Part shown: in pieces, positions 58,770 to 64,000 of the stretch
Layout of the letters: every line of letters starts with the position of its first letter
How positions within the stretch are numbered: the stretch's first letter is position 1
Assembly (NCBI GenBank): GCA_027559495.1
Contig: JAMXSV010000005.1
Location: 310,001 to 374,000 of the forward strand
DNA from: Aurifilum marmelostoma
Taxonomy: Eukaryota; Ascomycota; Sordariomycetes; Diaporthales; Cryphonectriaceae
Length of the DNA: 64,000 nt
Direction: 5' to 3'
Translations under genes and position numbers: made by a program
Notes under the pieces: generated by a model
Seen by the model: the letters and a program-made list of their open reading frames with translations, nothing else
The model's database searches: none
Told to the model about the DNA's origin: nothing

Positions 58770-61700
58770 TTTGATAACTCTTATTTAAGAATAGTTTAGT
58801 ATACTCTGCCTTAAGCAATATAGAAATATAATAGCTCTAGGAACTCTATCCTCTTCCAGCGGTAGGGCTGCTACTACTAATGAACTAATAAACTAGGTAT
58901 AGCTTCTTATGCAGCGCATTAATAAACTGCATATCTATTAGCAATAGCAGGAAGCTATAATCTAGTTCTAGCAAGCTCAACTTCTTACTTAAGGGCAGAT
59001 TAGCAATTCTAATGCTATAGTAGCTATTAAAAACTATAAAATAAATAAATCTATTATATTTAATAGAAACTAAAAGATGCTTTAAGGATTCCTTACTTAG
59101 TGCAAGGCATACTTCTTGCACTATGCCTCTTAGTTTACTATAGAATTAGAAAAGACTATCTTTACAGGAACTTGCCTTAAGGATAATGCTCTTATTTAAT
59201 ACAAGCCCTCTCTTAGGGACTACTTAGAGAACATTACTCGCCCTAGCCTTAGAAAAGATACTACTAAAGAAATATTTTAATTCTTTAGCGGATTCAAAAA
59301 GGTTCTTAAGGAAACCTTTAGGGACTCTAATAAGGAAAAGACTATAGCCTAATAACTTATAGCCCTGCAATAAATTAAATTAGCCTTTATATATATAATT
59401 CGATTTAAATAATTTATAGCATAACTCCTATAGGAAGATAGAAACCTTATAGAGCATTACTACTAAGGACTTAAGAATAAGGTTAAAGACGAAATTTCTA
59501 AATAAGATTAGCTAGAGAACTTTACTATATTCTCTAATATAGCAATCTACATTAATAACTACTTCTATAAATAATATATAGAAAGAAAGAAAGGAAACCT
59601 ATTATAGAAGTTCTAAGCTAATATAAGCAAAAAGATATAGAATTAAGGAAATCGATCTAAGTATTAAAGCATAGCTTATAGTAGCAGCATATATGCTAGC
59701 CCTATAAAGCTTAATATTATAAATTAATATAGCAAGTATTTAGTATAAAATAATAATTAGGGATGCTATAATTATAGAAAACTAGAATATTTTGCATAAG
59801 ATTATTAATAACTATAAAAGAAATAATAGCAACCTATCTAAAAAGAATAATAGCTTAATATTGCTATCTAATAGAAACCTAATTAGCTAAATAAAAATAT
59901 TCTAATAGAGCAAGTAATAGACTTTATTAATTATAATTCCCTTAGTTGGACTGCGTATTATAATAATAGTTGCGTATTATATCTTTTAGAAAAAGAAGGT
60001 TTAGGATAGTTCCCCTAGAAATCTATAGGATAATGGCAGCTTGCTATAGAAAGCAGGGCTTCTACTAAAGATAAATAATTAGATTATTTTACTAACTCTA
60101 TAGATTAGGGATCCAAAGAAGGACGGAACTAAGATACTATACTACCCCTAGCCTATAATAGGCGCAATGATAACTTAGAAAATGCGGACTTTACTCTAGC
60201 ACTAATAGAAGAAGATATAATAGAGATACTTACCTTTAAAGAAGAAATACTTTAGGATAGATAGCTAGATAATCTACCTAAATCTATTATACAATAATAT
60301 ATAAATAAGTTAGGAGAATTAGCATTAACTAGCCTATATAGTAGCATTAGCTTCTATAACCTAGATACTAAGAAATAAACTAAGCATTTTATATATAGAA
60401 TTCTTTTAAAGGAACTTTTCTAGAGCATTCTAATTTAGAACTATAAAGCAGAAAGAATAGAAGATTCTAGGATTAATATATTCTACCTTAGATATTACTA
60501 ATTAGCATAGATCTTATATACCTACTATAGCTGTTAAATTTACTTTAAAGAGAAAGTTAAATATAGATAGTTTCTAATTAGAGAAGAAGAATAAGTTATC
60601 TAAGCGTATAAAGAATCTAAACTTTAGTTTAGGGAAGTATTAGATAAGAAGTATAATAACGCTTTTGTTAGACTACTAGAAGATTGCCTAAAGCCTTATA
60701 TAAAAAGGAAATGCAAATAATAGTAGTGCTTAATGGAAAAATGCACTATTTATATATAGAATAAAGCATATGCCTAATATATATAATAGCGCAGCAGAAA
60801 GCATTATAAGCATATATAATAATAAGCTAAAGCATTAGCCTAGCAAGCAGCTAGAAGAATCCTAAAAGGATAGGATTGCTTATAATAGGACTATAGATAA
60901 TTAGATTAGAATAGTTTCTATATAAAGCCTTTAGAATAAATTATGCTTATATTATTATTAATGCATATATCTATAAAAAAAGATATAATGCCCTATTAGA
61001 TAGTAGCGTATAAGGAAATTATATATCCCTAAATATTATTAATATAGTAAAGATACTATAGTAGCGGAAGGAGAAGCTCTATATACTTAATACTGTAAAA
61101 GAAAAGCTAGTTATATATAACTTAGGTATAGTTAATAAGGAGACTAATTATCTATCTATATAGATATAAGGATATATAACTAAAGTTTCTTTTAATATTA
61201 TAGATATAGCATATTATAATATAATATTAGGACTTCTATAGCTTAAGGAGCATAATTCTTGAATTAATTAGACTACTAGCTAGATCTTTTGGGAATAAGC
61301 TATATCTAATAGGATAGTTGCAATTAAAGGCATAGAATAAGATTTAGTTACTAAGGATAGCTAAGAGAGGCGCTTAAATAAGAACTTAATATATACCTCT
61401 AAATTAGCAGGGATTAATAGTTTATAGAGAAGGATTATAAGCGCCTTAAATCTATAGAAGAAGGTTAGATATAGATTAGATTTATAAGTAAGTAGAAACT
61501 AGTTAGAAAGACTTAGTCTAGTATAGAGTAATAATAATAGATAGCAATTATAGAAATAGAAGCTATAGCCTTAGAAACTTGGTCTAGCCTGGAATAGCTA
61601 GGATAGGCTAAAGAAATAGATAAACTAAGAATTATAAAGAATTAGATAAAGCTAATTAGAATATAATACTTCTGCAATATTGCCTAGGAATGCTTAATAG

Positions 61701-64000
61701 TACCTCTTATTTCTATAAGCAGTAATAATAGAAAAAGGACCTTTACTAATATTCGATAGCATACTATAAGAATATTATAAATTTATTAGATTATTCTTAG
61801 GAAAGCATAAGGGATTGCTTCCTATTAGAATCTAATTCGATTATAAAATACCCCTTAAGGAAGGGATAGAATTAAAGTTTTTCCCTATTTATAGATTAGA
61901 TAAAGTAAGGCTTAAGGCATTTAGGGAGTACTTAGACGAAAATCTTAAAAGAGGATATATTAGAGAATTATACTCTCTAGCAGAATACCTAATTCTCTTT
62001 ATACTAAAAAAAAAAATAGCAAACTTAAATTATGCGTAGACTTTAGATAACTTAATAATATAATAATTAAGGATTATTACTTACTGCTAAGAAGTAATGA
62101 ATTATAAGATAGGATGCAAGGCGTATAATAGTTTACTGCATTTAATCTTAAAGAAGGATATTATTATATATAGATTGCAAAGGGATATAAATGGAAGATA
62201 GCCTTTAGAATTTGCTATAGATATTACGAATATTATATTATGCTATTTGGACTAATTAATGCATTAGCTATATTTTAATGCATAATTAACTATATTCTCT
62301 GCAAATTCTTTAATATCTTTATTATTGCTTATCTAGATAATATTCTTATTTACTTAAAGGATCTTAAGATATATAAATAATATATGCGAACTATATTATA
62401 GATGCTGTAAGATGCTAAGATGCTAGTAGAACTTATTAAATATTATTTCTATATTTAGAAAGTAGATTACCTTAGATATACTCTTAAACTAAGCGCAATT
62501 TGCATATAGAAAGATAAAATTAAGGCAATTAAGGATTAGCCTGCATTTAGAAATCTTATAGATATTTGAGCATTTCTTAGATATATTAATTTCTATAGAT
62601 AGTTTATTAAGAATTATAGTAAGGAAATTAAGCCTCTTATAGAACTTACTAAAAAAGAAATGCTATTTTATTAGGTAGAAGAATAATAGCAAGTATTTAA
62701 TAAGATTAAGGATCTTATATCAAAAGACCTAGTTTGCAAAGAACTAGACCTTAGCAAGGAACTTAAGTTATATATAGATGTATTAGACTTTGCTATTAGA
62801 GCAGAATTTAACTAGTATAATAAAAAAGAATAATTAAGACTAATTGCTAACTTCTTAAAAAAGCTTAATAGACTAGAATTGCAGTATAGAATACTAGATA
62901 AGGAATTTATAGCTATTATAGAAGCATTTAAGGAATAGGAATAATATTTTATTAGCGCAAAATACTAAATTAAAGTATTCTTTAATTACAAAAATCTTAC
63001 TATATTTACTATAATAAAGATACTTAATAGATAATAAGTAAGATAGGCAAAGTACTTATTATAGTTTAATCTTAAGATTATTTATATTTAAAGAAAGGAA
63101 AATGTTAGAGTAGATGCTTTTAGTAGAAGATTTAATTATTAGAATAAGGTTATAGAAGAAATCTAGGATATCTTTATAATAAATAAGAAAGGAAATCTTA
63201 TTAATATATATAGAGAGCTAAATGCTATCCTTAGAATTAGTTAAATAAGCAAGAATCTAGAAGATATAACTTTAGAGGAATAAAATTAGTATATTTAGGA
63301 TATATATAGTGCTCTAGCATATAGATATTAGGGAGTTAGGGCAATTTTAGTATGGATTTTAAGATACTAAAACCTGCTAGGCCTTAAGAAAAAAGTTAAG
63401 AACCTCTTATAGAATTATAATAGTTGCAAGAAGAATAAGGCGGAAAGATATAAGCCTTATAGATTGCTTTATTCTTTATTAGTACTAAGTTTGGTTTAGT
63501 AATTAGCTAGCCTAGACTTTATTATTAAGCTATCTTTTTTATAAAAACCTTTAACTAAAGTGCAATTTAATAGTATTCTAGTAATAGTTTGCAGATTAAG
63601 CAAGTATGCTTACTTTCTACTATATAAGGAGAGCAGTATAGCAGAAGACCTTGTATATATATTTCTTAGAATAATTATAGCTAACTATAGCATACTATAG
63701 GAAATTATCTTAGATAGGGATAGAAAGTTTGCGTCGAACTTCTAGATCTTACTTATAAAGCAGCTTAGAGCAGCTTATAAGATATTAACTATATTTTATC
63801 TATAAATAGATAGATAAATAGAATATATAAATTAAATTTTAGAATAATATCTATATTATTATATTAATTATAAATAAGATAATTAGATTAAATTATTACT
63901 ATTAGCGCAGTTTATATATAATAGCGCAGATATAAGTATAATAAAGGTATTGCTATTCTATATAGTATATAGATATAATCTTATAGCGTATTATAAAGTA
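58770..64000 (+). mobile_element. Family A-related chromovirus copy el5, plus strand, runs off the right edge
   Basis: Plus-strand gag-pol with many stops. Gag at about 58.8-59.75 kb (GFLTQCKAYFLHYAS, AFIYIIRFK). CCHC knuckle remnant near 59.76-59.81 (GCYNYRKLEYFAQDY). Protease near 60.99-61.1 (ALLDSSVQGNYISLNIIN). RT at about 61.85-62.7 with YLDNIL at 62330-62347. RNase H to about 63.1. Integrase with zinc region (LQEEQGGKIQ-like, near 63.42) and core (ILVIVCRLSKYAYFLLYKESS split at the 20th residue, near 63.57-63.72). Q is restored from TAG/TAA where given. Gag is more diverged from el1-el4 than pol is. Chromodomain and 3' LTR lie outside the window. Confidence 0.75.

Noticed and set aside
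58885..59121. 78-codon minus-strand frame in the right part
   Set aside because: It is the shadow of the plus-strand el5 gag, which reads as KAYFLHYAS and related text on the other strand.

Overview
The window comes from a filamentous ascomycete. The left third is gene-rich, with short GT-AG introns of about 60-136 bases and secreted plant-cell-wall enzymes that look like Aspergillus/Penicillium proteins. The right two thirds is extremely AT-rich, TpA-rich and full of broken retrotransposons, as expected after repeat-induced point mutation (RIP). I infer Eurotiales-like Pezizomycotina; the species cannot be read from the sequence.

Gene-rich part (1-21314). The 5' exon of a membrane protein runs off the left edge (minus). 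Next come a secreted GH43 endo-arabinanase (3738-4858, plus), a 14-TM DHA2-type MFS transporter (5269-6804, minus) with an in-frame TGA before its last helix, a DUF7924-type protein (7214-9002, minus), and a GH3 beta-xylosidase (11112-13659, plus) with a one-base frameshift. An eight-exon NACHT/STAND NLR-like protein ending in five C2H2 zinc fingers (14655-18197, minus) lies head-to-head with a SNF2-RING ATPase (18748-21314, plus). The SNF2 gene stops where the AT-rich block begins and lacks its helicase C-terminal domain. The arabinanase and xylosidase would act together on arabinoxylan/pectin side chains; the xylosidase promoter has an XlnR-type GGCTAAA.

AT-rich part (21315-64000). This is a nest of Ty3/gypsy chromoviruses. 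The oldest is 'element C' (pol on minus at about 24.56-25.41 and 40.52-43.40 kb). A second family ('family A', about 7.55 kb, LTRs 459-463 bp) is present as four full-length minus-strand copies: el1 25413-40520, inserted in the integrase of C; el2 31977-39532, inserted in the gag of el1 with a clean 5-bp TTAAG duplication; el3 43404-50958; el4 50995-58544. A fifth, plus-strand copy (el5, 58770 to the right edge) is preceded by an inverted LTR fragment. Every copy I could read is inactivated (YLDD to YLNN/YFNN/YLDN, many stops).

Three features stand out in the repeats. Surviving CpA is almost only GpCpA, and surviving TpG almost only TpGpC, so the mutating machinery seems to spare C after G. 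Each full-length family A copy carries an antisense reading frame of about 179 codons with a Cys-rich N-terminus and a coiled coil, between the chromodomain and the 3' LTR. Each full-length LTR carries two to three telomere-like CCCTAA units, some altered. I saw no rRNA, tRNA, CRISPR array or bacterial sequence.
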